DNA from: Cladopsammia gracilis | Lineage: Eukaryota > Cnidaria > Anthozoa > Scleractinia > Dendrophylliidae | Assembly: GCA_022457155.1 (NCBI GenBank) | Contig: JAJGOT010000053.1 | Coordinates: 248,001 to 312,000, forward strand | Reading direction: 5' to 3' | Length of the DNA stretch: 64,000 nucleotides | Shown here: positions 51,111-62,859 of the stretch, piece after piece | How the letters are laid out: every line of letters starts with the position of its first letter | How positions within the stretch are numbered: the stretch's first letter is position 1 | Translations under genes and position numbers: made by a program | Notes under the pieces: generated by a model | Told to the model about the DNA's origin: nothing | What the model saw: the letters and a program-made list of their open reading frames with translations, nothing else | Database searches by the model: none

Positions 51111-51440
51111 TTGTTACACAAAGAAATAGATTAAAAGAAAATAGATGGCACAAGAGTAAAGGCCTTGTTACACGAGGAAACAGATAAAACAAGAAAATAG
51201 ATGGCACGCCCTTAAGGCCTTGTTACACGATGAAGTAGATAAAAAGAAAAAAAATGGCACGCGCTTAAGGCCTTGTTACACGAGGCAATACATGAAAAGA
51301 AAATGGATTGAACAAGAGTAAAGACCTTGTTAAACGAGGCAATTGTTGATAAGAAAATAGATGGCACAAGAGTAAAGGCCTTCTTACACGAGGAAATAGA
51401 TGAAAAGAAAATAGATGGCAACAAATATTGTGTTACGGTT
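51111..51440. repeat. 54-bp minisatellite, about six copies
   Basis: Units of ~54 bp containing GGCCTTGTTACACGAGG, then AAATAGATGAAAAGAAAATAG, recur with starts near 51111, 51165, 51220, 51273, 51327 and 51381. 54 is a multiple of three, which keeps a frame open on both strands. An inverted partial unit follows at 51440-51480. Confidence 0.7.
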
Positions 51441-51479
51441 GCAAGAAAAATTACCTCGTGTAACCAGGCCTTAAGCGCG

Positions 51480-53200
51480 TACGGGGGCCCTACAAACACC
51501 GTCTGTGTTACTAACTACCTCTCCATAATTTACGTTTGTGTTTCCATGTATTGTAACTACAGAGATAATACAATAGACGGATCGGGCTCTAGTTTGTCTA
51601 AATATGAAAGACGTGCTGCTGGCTCGCCTTCCTGATTTAGCGCGCATACTCGGAGTGTGCAGCTATTCATGTACAAACAACAATAAGAAACAAAAAACCA
51701 CTGTGTGTTTAATTGTTTAATTGCCATGAAGGCCATATTCTTTTACAAAACCAAAATGAAATTCATCAGTGCCATAAGGATAGAAATAAAATTGAGTGTT
51801 TTATTTTCACTACAGTAATAATTTATCTTTTTTTAGCAACATCAAAGCTTTACCCCTGTGGGGAAAAAAACGTAGCTCCTCTTAAAATGGAATTCGCCGA
51901 TTCTTACGTTACGTTGTTTTATAAGAAGAAAAGGCATATGCCCTTAAAAATAGAGATTTATATAAATATATGTAATCGCATGGGCCCGAATAAAATTAAG
52001 GATTAATATCACGCGTGTTTTCAGAAGCTGTAGAAATTGCCTGAGTCGCGAAGGTCTAGTGGCGGCTAGTTAATCCAAGACTTGACACAAATAATCACTT
52101 CCTGTTTGGCGTAAAATGCTGTAATTCACCTGTAGAATTCTTTCTTAGGTATCTTCCGATTTCATTCCTTTTTATATCAAAATCTCCGGCGAAACATGCG
52201 AGCGCTCCGTTTGTAAATTTTCTTCAAAATCGCGCCAAGCGAACTGAATGCAACGAGAACGACGCGCTTAACCAATCACGAGTGAGAAATTTTGATGCTC
52301 GACCAATCAGGAGCGAATAATTTTGCCCTCAATTAAGAAGAAATGCCCTCTTCGTCAGCTAATAAGCATTCAGTAATTTTGTCCTCTATATTATAACAGC
52401 GAAAATGATCTTTTTCATTAGACGATAAATGTTCCTTTTTGTAACATAACCTCGTAGCTTTACCCACTGGAAAAGAAATTACGTCTTTCCTCTTGAAGTG
52501 GTTCTCAACGATTCTTTCTTTGACATGTTGTAAAAGAACAAAACGTCTATGCTTAGAGCGAATTTAGTCATTATCCGCGCTTACTGGAAGACATTATTTC
52601 TCTCCGCGTGAAATTTGATAAAACTTACAAGAACGCATTTTTTGCACTTTCGAGTAGTCATAGCGAAAATCATAATTACACGGAAAAGACTTTGCCTATA
52701 GCCTTGGAAATTTTTGTGCATCAAGGTGATATAGTTGTTCGTCAACTCCGAAAATTTCAGAGCAATCTATTAAAACGAAATTGAATAATGACCATTTTCT
52801 TTACGAAGAAGAACTTTTCAGCTTTTCGGACTTTTTCGAAACCTTAGTCGACCATAGAATATATATCAAAACACTCGGAAATTTTTTTCGATTTTCCAAC
52901 CAACTACTTGAGTAGAAGTTGCAGGGATGGTATACATTCTTTAGATGATGTTCTATCCCGCTCATACCATATAATTTCGAATTTGAGGGGTAAAACCTGA
53001 AAGAAACCACGGCTATGTCCCCTTTTGTAATATGAAAGCAAATTCTATGAAACAAGAGTGGATAAAAGAGGGCTCAAAGACTTTCCATATGGTACCATTG
53101 AAATTGTTTTAAAGTTTTTGCGAAGCCCTAGGGATAACTTTGAAAAAATATTACACTAGGGAACACAAATGAATCTAAGAATGAGTGAATGAATAAATGC
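51480..53200. other. Unassigned stretch
   Basis: AT-rich with a few short frames, and no recognisable gene or repeat family. Confidence 0.4.
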
Positions 53201-53791
53201 ATGAATGAAATAATGACTGAATATCCGTTTAGTCTTAACTAACTGTCGTATGGGAGGTTCCATGTAAAATGACTGGTAAAATTTTAATTAACAGAAATAA
53301 ATAGAAGGAAAATAATAAGAACGAAGCGGCGAAGTGTTGGTAAATTTATCACACTGAAAGGCTATCACATTTTCAAAAAACAGGTCTTTAAAAGGTCGTA
53401 AAATATTCTTAAAAAAAAAAAAGACTTCATTGGGAACACTTTCTTGAGTAACGTATTCTAGATAGTCGTTTTCTTGTATATCTATTATCTATTTAGTGAG
53501 TTAAGAACTTGTAACTGTTTCAAGGTAGACCAAAAACAGCAAGCGTGCGTTCATTGTTTGCCGCAGGACACAAAACTCAATCTCTGTTATTTCGGACGCC
53601 TTGCCGAGATAAAATCTTGTTCTTCCTACGGCCAATTTTATGCATTTCATTTTGCTGTGTGATTGTGTAATATTTTCAGTTTTCATTAAATATTGTATTT
53701 TGCTGTAAAAAAATAAAGCATACAAGTTCTTTTAATGTCTTGAGTAGTCTAGTTGTTGTGGAATAATGACTTTCCGTCTTGGTTTTTGTAG

Positions 53792-53893
53792 GATGTATTT
53801 CCTGACAAAGCAACAGAAAGGAAAATTCTGTCGTTTGCAATCAAATTTCCAAGTGAAGATTGCGACTGGACCGGTGAACTGAGAAACAAAGAG
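53792..53893 (+). pseudogene. TRAF-like copy 2, zinc-finger exon 1
   Basis: 34 codons between TTTGTAG and GTAAAA, orthologous to 34771-34872. The zinc-finger Cys in AIKCPS of copy 1 is Phe here (AIKFPS), which should weaken the finger. No RING exon was found upstream. Confidence 0.7.
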
Positions 53894-53959
53894 GTAAAAA
53901 CCGAAACACAATATTATTGCGGGTTAATTGTGTTCAGTTTCTCGCCAGCATACAGGACT

Positions 53960-54056
53960 TCAAGGAAAATTTCAGTCCCCGATGAGAGTCGAGTCGAACC
54001 CATGACCTTCCGTACACTGTTAGGACACTCTAACCACTGGTTTCCATGGGGACTAG
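53960..54056 (-). tRNA. tRNA-like repeat in TRAF intron (paired with 34950-35030)
   Basis: The minus strand has CATGGGTTCGACTC (B-box-like) and a degenerate D arm. The same sequence lies in the matching intron of copy 1, so it predates the TRAF duplication. Confidence 0.4.
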
Positions 54057-54335
54057 TAACGAGCTTGGCGATTTAATTACTAGTTTCATATGTAACACAC
54101 ATCATGTATGAATACTGATGGTCTGTGGTGTCGAGAGAGTCGTGTGTGGTAATAAAAAAAAGATGGCAAATGTTAAGCTTGATGATGTCTTAAAAAAAAA
54201 CTGTTTTGAGCTTGTCTCGAGCATGTGAGGCAAACTGATATTTTCCCCCTTTTCAGTTCATTTTCAAAACATAGACATTTTCCACACCTTTAATTCGCAC
54301 ACAAAACATAGGATTTTTTTTGTTGTTCCTGACAG

Positions 54336-54500
54336 GACCACTTGGAAACTTGCCCCTCGAAAGTTGTTTCCTGTATCAACGAAAATTGTCCCATGACTTT
54401 GAAAAATAAAGATCTGGAGCAACACGTGACGATCACGTGCGAGTGGAGGATCATAGAGTGTGAATACTGCAGAGAGCCACACCCGGAGTGTCACATCCCG
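54336..54500 (+). pseudogene. TRAF-like copy 2, zinc-finger exon 2
   Basis: 55 codons after GACAG, ending at GTAAAA: DHLETCPSKVVSC, DLEQHVTITCEWRIIE, CEYCREPHPECHIP. It has an intact acceptor, unlike copy 1. Confidence 0.75.
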
Positions 54501-54807
54501 GTAAAACTCATTCAGAATATCAGAAAGACTCTCATAACCACGTTACGTACCATTTGCAAGCTTTCAATGTTTATAAACGTTGATAAAAAACTAGCACCAT
54601 TGTTCTCTTCCTTGTGTGCAAAACCATTACATTCAGTCAGTACCTTTAAACCTGACAAACTTTGTGAAGTAACATTTGTAACTCACGAAGTTCCTTACAG
54701 GTTGCTTATGCGATTAGTATAGTTCCGCATGCCCTGTAGCTACAAAGAACTTATAACTATACATACTTCTCTACATCAGAGGTGAACAATCAGTATTTTT
54801 TTTTCAG

Positions 54808-54882
54808 AATCATATTGATAAGTGCAACAATTTCCCACTAGCTTGCCCCAACAGCTGTGGTGATTCAATTCCAAGGGAAATG
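54808..54882 (+). pseudogene. TRAF-like copy 2, zinc-finger exon 3
   Basis: 25 codons between TTTTCAG and GTAACT: NHIDKCNNFPLACPN then SCGDSIPREM. It matches 35739-35813. Confidence 0.75.
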
Positions 54883-55207
54883 GTAACTTAATTTCGTTGT
54901 TGTCTTTTATCTTGAATACATATAGTGTGCGTTTAACTGACGTTATAAAGTTATGATACTCACTTTCATAAGCCTTATTAGACAATGTGACGCACACGGC
55001 CCCAATTATATGGTTTTCTGTATATGGCCTATGCCAAATCCCTAACTGGAACGTTCTGCAGAGGGGATGGCCATTGTCATGACTTTCCTCCTCGATCAAA
55101 TTTACATTGTTGAACCTGCAACCAACATCCCAGTAAAGAAATAAGGTTGGACGGCATAGCGGCCTAGGCAACTTTAATGTTTGTATATTGTAAAACGTGC
55201 AAATTCA

Positions 55208-55310
55208 TAGCCTGTGACATCCGCCTCCTCCCTTCTGAGAAAAAATAGGGGAGACAAGTTTCTCTCCCCGATTTCTTTCTGAGGGGAGGAGGCAGATGTC
55301 ACAGGCTAGT
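55208..55310. mobile_element. 103-bp MITE with 7-bp target duplication
   Basis: Inverted ends AGCCTGTGACATC and GATGTCACAGGCT. It is flanked by AAATTCA at 55201-55207 and 55311-55317. The matching intron in TRAF copy 1 (near 37488) is an empty site. Confidence 0.75.
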
Positions 55311-55628
55311 AAATTCAACGCTGTCAACTTTGTGATGCGACCACGCAAATAGCCAATTCAGGCGAGATGGCACTAGGGTGTCTGATCTAGAAGAGTCACC
55401 ATCCCTCCATGTAAATAGGCCCTGTTTTTAAGTGGTTTGGTTTAATTTTATATTTGACATGATAAATTTCGAATCATCCCCTTATTGAGTAGGCAAACAT
55501 AAATTTTTCCTGCTGATAATTTAAGTCACTTATAGCAGTGGTTAGTTCTACTCTTTGTGGCTTTGTCACGTTGCAACATAATCACTTAGCTTTGTCAGTT
55601 CTGTCTCTGTTTGGATGTTGTTTTTCAG

Positions 55629-55706
55629 ATTCCAAATCACATTGAAAAAGACTGTCCGCTGACTTTAGTCTCCTGCCCGCATGTTCAGATGGGATGCAAC
55701 GTTAAG
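55629..55706 (+). pseudogene. TRAF-like copy 2, zinc-finger exon 4
   Basis: 26 codons between TTTTCAG and GTTTGT: IPNHIEKDCPLTLVSC then PHVQMGCNVK. Confidence 0.75.
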
Positions 55707-55935
55707 GTTTGTGCCTTTATCATAGCAAAATGTGGCATCGTCATCCACTTACTCTTTTGATTGTGTTTGAAATTTCAATTCAATTCACCCGCATATACAG
55801 GCACGCGATGGTTTTACCACTGATTCTGCCTGCCTTCACTGTCATTTAAAGATTCCAAAACGAACTTTAAATTTGTCACTACATAAGATTACATACATAC
55901 GCATTTTCCTTACTGTACTCGTCTTTTTTCTGTAG

Positions 55936-56720
55936 GTTCATCGAAAAAGCGTAGCATCCCATCTTCAACTCACCATGAGAGAGCACTTTGACTTTGCTTG
56001 TGTCAAATTAAACAACACACAAGACACACAAGTTCAGTTAAATGAAACGCAAGCTCGGTTAAATGAAACTCAAGTTCAGTTAAATGAAACACAGGCTCAG
56101 TTTAGTCTAACCCGGGAGGAGTTAAGTAACACTCAAGAGGCAACAAGACACTTGGAAAAGAAAGTGGAGGCACTCCAGAGGCAATAGCCCATTTATTGGA
56201 ACTGAAAGAAAAAATGGAACGTTCAACCCAGGATCAGTTAAGTAGCACTCAGAAGACAACAACAAACTTGGAAAAGAAAGTGGCAAGACTTCGACAAAGG
56301 CAGTTGGCAATTGAAAAACAGAATAACATGCGGGTCTTTTTGGTTATTGCCAATTTCACTGAAAAATTGAGTAAAGCGAAACCATACCGAGAAGAAGAAA
56401 AAATAACACTTGGTCCATGTTACGCAGACCGACATGGCTACAGATTTTTCATACTGGTTTATCCTAATGGCATTTCATTGACTAATTTCCCGAATGCTCA
56501 CCTCTCGGTAGGCATCGCTTTAATAGAAGGTGAATATGATGTCTTTTTACCATGGCCTTTCAACCAGAAAGTAACTTTTACACTGTTTGATCAACAGGAA
56601 GATCCAGAACATCGAGAAAACGTTGTAGAATATTTAAGTCCTAAATGGAATACGCAAGATTTATTCTTTAAAAAACCCAAGGGAGCGGAGAACCCTGCGG
56701 GTGGCCATATATCTTGCTTC
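55936..56720 (+). pseudogene. TRAF-like copy 2, last exon 5' part: coiled coil and broken MATH domain
   Basis: After CTGTAG the frame encodes VHRKSVASHLQLTM and a long LNETQ-repeat coiled coil, then stops at TAG 56185. A shifted frame from 56196 carries more coiled coil and most of a MATH domain (YADRHGYRFFILVYPNG, HLSVGIALIEGEYDVFLPWP, FTLFDQQED). The MATH domain is then cut at ~56723 by a 1.13-kb element; its last strand resumes at 57857. So there is a frameshift/stop and an insertion. Confidence 0.75.
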
Positions 56721-56723
56721 ATA

Positions 56724-57855
56724 GCGGAGCACTTGCCAGGCCGAAGGCCTGGCTGCGCAGCTCCATACTCATAGAACCTACGCCGTGATTTTTCATGGTC
56801 ATGGCTAGCGGAATGTTTCGCGGGCGCGTATGTGTCCCCCCGTGTTGGACAACATCCGGGATCTTAGCAATTTTGTTTCTCGCGCGGCCACACAGCCGTG
56901 AGCTCCGTAAACACTTAAGTTGTTTTCTTGTGCCTAGCGGAGAATTAAACTCGTTATTTTCCTGCATTTTTTCGCGGTTTGCTACTCAAGACAGGGACAC
57001 TAAATAAGGTATACTCAGAAGCCGCTTTAGTGGAAAAAGACGAGCTTTCAGGGATAAAATCTTGTTTCGAGGAACTTCATGCATTACGTTTTTATCAATG
57101 CGGGAGATGATTTCAGAACCAGAAGCGGAGATTTGAATTTCCAAGCAAGCGAGGAACTTAAAGGTAAAACAGATTACAGTTTTCGATGAGAATTTATGTT
57201 GATATCAATCTGTGAGTGACTTGTTATTAGTGTTATTGTTAGTTTTGGCGAATTGATTTTAAAACGTGCCTAAATTTAGTTGTATCGATCTCTTGAATTT
57301 CATCGAAGAAAGCTTGAACTCGATGAGCTATAATTAAATGGTACGCGTTTTGCTTTTAAACGTAAACTAATGGAGATTTGAATAAATTTTTTCGAAAGAA
57401 GATTGTGTTGTCCATTTTTATGTGTTTGTTCATTCATTAGATAGATTGAAAAGCGATTTTATTTAAACAAAACAAGACTTGATTTTATAGTACAGTTCTA
57501 TCTTCACTCGCATCGCCTTATGCAAATATGTTTGTGTATTTTTGCAATTTTTGATTTTCAAATCAGTTTCTCGGGCAATTTTTGACAAACATAAACTGTA
57601 TTTTATTCGGAAACTACTAGTGGTACTATTTATTCTAGACAGAGAAAAGTTGTTTTGGTGAACTTTTGTACGGTCTATAAAAATGTACTGTGCAGACGGT
57701 CGCGTAATACTGTTTTTGAGAATTGCTAAAATTGAAAATAGCCCGTTCGTCAATCTTAATTCTTGTGCTTCCAACCTTTCACCTTAGTTAAGTTTCACCT
57801 TAGTTAAGCTTGTTCAAAGTGTGACGCAGTTAGGCTTGGGCTATCTATATATATA
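56724..57855 (+). mobile_element. 1.15 kb repeat element, copy d (inside MATH exon)
   Basis: Begins GCGGAGCACTTGCCAGGCC and ends in a TA run after GGCTTGGGCTATC. It interrupts the MATH-coding exon that is continuous in TRAF copy 1. Confidence 0.7.
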
Positions 57856-57856
57856 T

Positions 57857-57963
57857 TATCTCACGAGAAACTGCAAACAAGGCGCTACCTTGTGGATGAC
57901 ACTCTGTTTCTTCAAGTCGAGATCGGTGATGACGATGATCACGATAACGATGATTATGACTAG
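57857..57963 (+). pseudogene. TRAF-like copy 2, final MATH strand and acidic tail
   Basis: The sequence resumes as SHEKLQTRRYLVDDTLFLQV, then an acidic Asp-rich tail ending in TAG. This Asp/His tail is absent from copy 1, which ends EVGPP. Confidence 0.65.
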
Positions 57964-58835
57964 GATGATAACCCAGTGTACTGACTGCATAGATTTATGA
58001 TTTTCTATCCTTAGTCAGAGAAATTAGAGACTTATTTTAAGGCGTCCACCGCTACAGGACGGAAAATACAGCTCTGGTGATAGCCTTTGTGAGTATTTCT
58101 TTATATTTGATTGCATAAGAACTAATTAACTGTAATTGTAAATAAAATATGTCGTTTACTTCCGACTCGTTTAATATAGCATAGTCAATCAATCAATTAA
58201 TCAATTTTATTAACGTGTCTAAAGTTATACCTCGATTAAAAAATTGAGCTAATTGGTGGAAAAAATTGAATCATTTTTATTTCCTGTAAGTGGATGTTTA
58301 ACTTATAGGAGAATATTATAACCTGCATTCTTTGTCGATTCATGGTCGCATTTTTGTTCACATTTTTCACTTTTTTGTTAGATAGTACCAATAGATTTTA
58401 TTCGACATGAGTAGCCTATTTTGAACTTTTTTATTTATGCTGATCTTCTATGGCCAATAGACCTCTTTAGTTTGTACATTTTGTTTTCCCAATGTAGGTC
58501 ATGTGATGTTCTCAAGGGAATTTGTTCTTTGTCTTTTCATAAATTATGCATACATATGCACGTGAAGAAAACAAAATTTAAAAGAAACAGTTCTCTAGGG
58601 TAACATCACATGACCAACATTGGAAACACTAAATGTACAAGCTAAAGAGGTCTATTGGTGTAGTGCACGGTCGGGTGGTTTCGCGTTCGAACGGTACGGG
58701 TTCGAATTAGAGTAAACTGCGTTTCGTTATGTTCTTTTGCTTTCAGTTTGTTTTCTTTTTTCTTCTGTATATTATTTCTATGAGAAAGATGTAATGTTCA
58801 TGATGGCACGAGCGTGGGAAAAAAGAAAGAAATCT

Positions 58836-58941
58836 GAGTCTCCGACAGGATTCGAACCTATGACCTTCCGCACATCGGACAGATGCTCTAACCAGTTCAC
58901 ACACTGGTCAGATACTCTAACCACTGAGCTACGAGAGACTC
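58836..58941 (-). tRNA. tRNA-like repeat with internal duplication
   Basis: The minus strand starts GAGTCTCTCGTAGCTCAGTG and ends GGTTCGAATCCTGTCGGAGACTC-like, with 7-bp acceptor pairing. It contains a tandem duplication of the ...TGGTTAGAG(T/C)ATCTG segment (D arm into anticodon arm), making it 106 nt long. It is unlikely to function as a normal tRNA. Confidence 0.5.
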
Positions 58942-59180
58942 GTGGCAAGTCAGGCCACATAGTAGGTTGTTACTTTAATGCAGTGATTCGCTTCTCAAAA
59001 ATGGTGAATTCACTTTAAAGTGCTAGTTGTGATGATTTGCTTCTTTGCTTAAAAATTTCTGTAGCTAGAGGGCACTGTTAAGTTTACTAACTACGATTAA
59101 ATGGTTACTACAAGATTTGTCTCATGATGGACTTTCATTGCTCTAAACTAAGAAAATAGGATCAGAAAAATTATCATCAG

Positions 59181-60330
59181 AAAAAAATGTGACTGTAGGC
59201 TTTAACTCTGCGAGGATGAATCCCTTAACATACGAAAATATTGGCTCTAAAAAAACGTATTCTGGGTGGCCTTTTTTCGCGCTTTCATCTCTCTCATTAA
59301 ATTATTACACGCGGCTTAGCTTGTCTCATATTTTCACCACGGAAAGTCTTCGGCCTTTATATACCGTATTTATTCGATTAAGCGCCCAACCTCGAATAAG
59401 TGCCCACCTCGAATAAGCGCCCACCCTGTAGGCAGGAAAAGTTAATAAGCGCCCAGCCTCGAATAAGCGCCCACCCCACCCCTCTAGGAGGCAGCACCAG
59501 AGAGTTCGCTAATTGACCTTAGTGACAATGAGATTGAAATTGACTAAGTACTACTAAGAGACTTCGCCGAAGACCGAGTTTTGCGAAGTATTTTAAAGAA
59601 ACTTCCAATGAACAGTTGCAATTCTGCTTTGGTTTTGTTATTATTTATTGTTTTGTTGAAAAATAAACTAACTACTTGCTGAAAATGGTGAAAATTTAAT
59701 AAGCGCACAGCCTCGATTAAGCGCCCACCTCGAATAAGCGCCCACTCTCAAGGTCCAAAAATTTAATAAGCCCCCAGGGCGCTTAATCGAATAAATACGG
59801 TACTTTTTATCATGGTATTGCCTACGTATTCGCAGAAGGATGGTGTATGTCTATCTCCGCTTTCCTTATCGCGACAAGGACATGATATCTAAAATTCTTT
59901 GCCAGTTGCTCAAGGTCACGTGATTTGCTTCTTTGTTTAAAATTTTCTGTTGGGGCACTGTTAGGCGTTTACTAACTACAATTAAACGATCACTAAAATT
60001 TGTCTCATGATGGAGTTTTATTGCTCTGAACTAAGAAAATAGGATCAGAGAAATTATTATCACAAAAAATGTGACTGTAGGATGGAGCCCTTAGCATACG
60101 AAAATATTGGCTCTAAAAAAACCGATTCTGGGTGGCCTTTTTTCGCGCTTTCACCTCTCTCATCAAATTATCACACGCGTCTTATGTCTCTTATATTTCG
60201 CCACGGAAAGTCTTCGGCCTTTTAATATATTTTTTATCATGGTGTTGGCTTTGTATTAGCGGAAGGATGGTTTGTCTATGTCCGCTTTCCTTGTCGCGAC
60301 AAGGACATGATATTTGATATTCTTTGCCTG
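59181..60330. repeat. Tandem duplication of a ~0.4-0.5 kb unit, one copy carrying a MITE
   Basis: 59181-59361 plus 59803-59930 align with 59990-60330 (shared ATACGAAAATATTGGCTCTA, CTTCGGCCTTT, GCGACAAGGACATGATAT). The first copy is interrupted by the MITE at 59362-59802. Confidence 0.6.
59362..59802. mobile_element. MITE with TACCGTATTTATTCGATTAA ends
   Basis: Perfect ~26-bp inverted ends TACCGTATTTATTCGATTAA... and ...TTAATCGAATAAATACGGTA. The interior contains many AATAAGCGCCCACC-like units. The sister repeat copy near 60221 is an empty site. A TA target duplication is possible. Confidence 0.7.
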
Positions 60331-60349
60331 TTGCTCAAGGTCACGCGCT

Positions 60350-61760
60350 GTGACGTTGACTATTACTGTGTTTTGTGTAGCGATCGGAGGCGGGCTGTGT
60401 GAGAAACGAGAACGGTGAACTATTTGATTTCAAATGGTATGTGCAGGCACTTAGTTTTAATCAAAGGGCTCTTAAAGCCATCTCGTTAATGCGAGCGAAC
60501 GTAAGGTTAATAAAAAAAAGAAGAATTGATAGTAAATATGGTAAAGATGTTATTTGTTTCACTTATTTCGCTATAATATAAACAAAGCGTTTCGAGATGT
60601 CGATTAATAGGGAATCCTGAAACGTCGAGTTGGACATCGAGGTGATCGAGTTAAAAAATTAAATACTTATATGAAAAAATATAATCGATAAAAATCGACA
60701 GAAATTAAGTAATTGTCGATTTTATGGGCGCTACATTTTTATGGGATGTTATGTTTTGAGAGTGATTGTATAATAATCTGCACTTAGTGCCTGGGTAAAC
60801 GGTCTCCTTAAGATCAAAAGGTTCAAGACAGGCCTACAGAGACTCCGCTATGTGGTTTTGTAAAGGGCGTTTGACAAGTCTGCATGACTCCTTTCCGTGG
60901 GTGGCCACAAAATGATATTTTGCGCCTTTATATTTTTGCTCTAACAAGCATGTCTTTGATGGCTTTGATAGGTAAATAAAATAAAGATGTTTTAGGTAAT
61001 ATGTGAAGGTGTATATTTTGGCGGGAAAAGTAGCATCACTTTAGAATGGGTTTGATAGTTTGATAGTTTGATAGTGTGATAGTTGGGTCAAATATATAAT
61101 TTAATTTGTTTACAAATTGTGTTTTAGATTTATAAGAGGTATAGCTTAGCGATGGATGGAATGATAGCGTAAATAAACCAATGTGTACTATTTACGTGAT
61201 TTACGTCATCACTCACTCTCACTCGTCCAAAGCTCTTCACTTTTCAACCGAAGTGACCCAAATCATTAGAAATGATCCACAAAAAGCTTTGAATTGGGTT
61301 TATTGGCGTAGTCACTTAGGTTTATAATAAGTCGTGAGGCTCACGATCATTCTGAAAAACTCTAAAATTGATACATTGCCTGGATACTAAATATCTAGGA
61401 ATTTCCGGTATCTGTGACAGATGTCGTTAATCTGACAATCAGTAATTGGTTTTTGATGGATTCTGTAATAGTCTCACGCGTGCGAGTCCAAAACCGCGAT
61501 CTCACGCCAATTCACGCCTATGGAGCGATTTCTTACGCCTGATTTAGGGGCCGTCGACATATTCCACTGTTTCCCGCTTAACGTCCACCGGACGTTAAGC
61601 TCAGACCCCCTCCTCCCCCCTCCTTAACGTCCACTTATAATTTTACTCTCCCGTATTGTTTAGATTGAGCGAGCGAGTTTTTATACGTGTGCGTTTTTTA
61701 TATTGTATGCGTTTTTATAATAGATATTGAAAAAACATATATTAAATCAACTGAAGCTTT
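60350..61760. other. Unassigned stretch
   Basis: 60464-60511 repeats the sequence at 5667-5707. A run of GTTTGATA units lies at 61049-61085. No gene recognised. Confidence 0.4.
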
Positions 61761-61784
61761 GTCTTCTTCTAAAGGAGCTTAAAT

Positions 61785-62850
61785 GGCTTTACGACAAATG
61801 ATTGACAAGAAAAACACAAATTTCTGAACCTTTGAAGATCAATTAAGCCGTCTCGGACACATCCACTTAAAAACAAATTTGAAAGATTGATAGGGAACGC
61901 GAGATATCGAATTTGCATAATCAAACCGTAATAGCAATGATTCAGTATTCCAAAATAGAACAAAACCCAAAGTTCATGCTATTTTGCTCTTCCATACTCT
62001 TGCATAATCAAACCGAAAGATTTCTACTTAGCTTAATCAGCAAAATCTGACATTTCTTGCATTGTATTGCATAATCATGAGAGCTCAACATTTAGCCATT
62101 CAAAATTGAAAAATTCAACTCACAAAAAAAAACTTCACGAAAAAAATTTTACTGGTTAACGAATGTATATGTGTATTAAACTAAACACAAAAATTCACTC
62201 TCCGCTGTAGGCGAGAATTGAACGTGACATAAGCTATTTATACTTTACAATCTGTCCAAACTCTCAACAGTGTTCAATAAATTGGATATTATATTTCGTT
62301 ATTTCTCTATATAGCTCAATTTATTATATTATCGCTCATATTGAAACAAACTTTCCAGTGCCATTTAACTTCCTTAAAACGTCTCTATTCATTTTAAAAA
62401 TACACCGTGAAATTCTCAAACTGCGTTTCCCAAGAACACGCATTTGACCTTTTTTACCCTTCTAAAGGAGCTTTATTGGCTTTACGACAAATGACTGACA
62501 AGAAAAATACAAATTTCTTGAACCTTTGAAGATAAATTAAGCCGTTTCGGACACATCCACTTAAAAACAAATTTGAAAGATTGATAGGTAACGTGAGATA
62601 TCGAAACTCAATGCCAATTCCCTAGGGAAATTAACAATAGGTCCGGGGGTACTCCCCAAATTTTTAGTGGCGGTATGCGACGCCCTTTCTGAAATCCTAA
62701 CCAGTATTACCAACCGTATCCTTAATGCCCTTATATAGCTTGTATAAAGAACTAACCCCCGGACAAAAGTTAACAACTTTTAACATCCCTTTTTTTCTCT
62801 TACTAATACCTATATCTCGTTTGCGCATGCGCGCATTAACAAGATAAACA
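61785..62850. repeat. Dispersed repeat, two partial copies (partner at 9.98-10.68 kb)
   Basis: The GGCTTTACGACAAATGA block occurs at 61785 and 62479, each followed by similar sequence. The block around CCTAGGGAAATTAACAATAGG (62621) matches 10422-10442. Confidence 0.45.
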
Positions 62851-62859
62851 TTATGCTCT

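Noticed and set aside
50764..51207. 147-residue frame as a host membrane protein
   Set aside because: The hydrophobic first part is the minisatellite read in frame; the rest is LINE reverse transcriptase.
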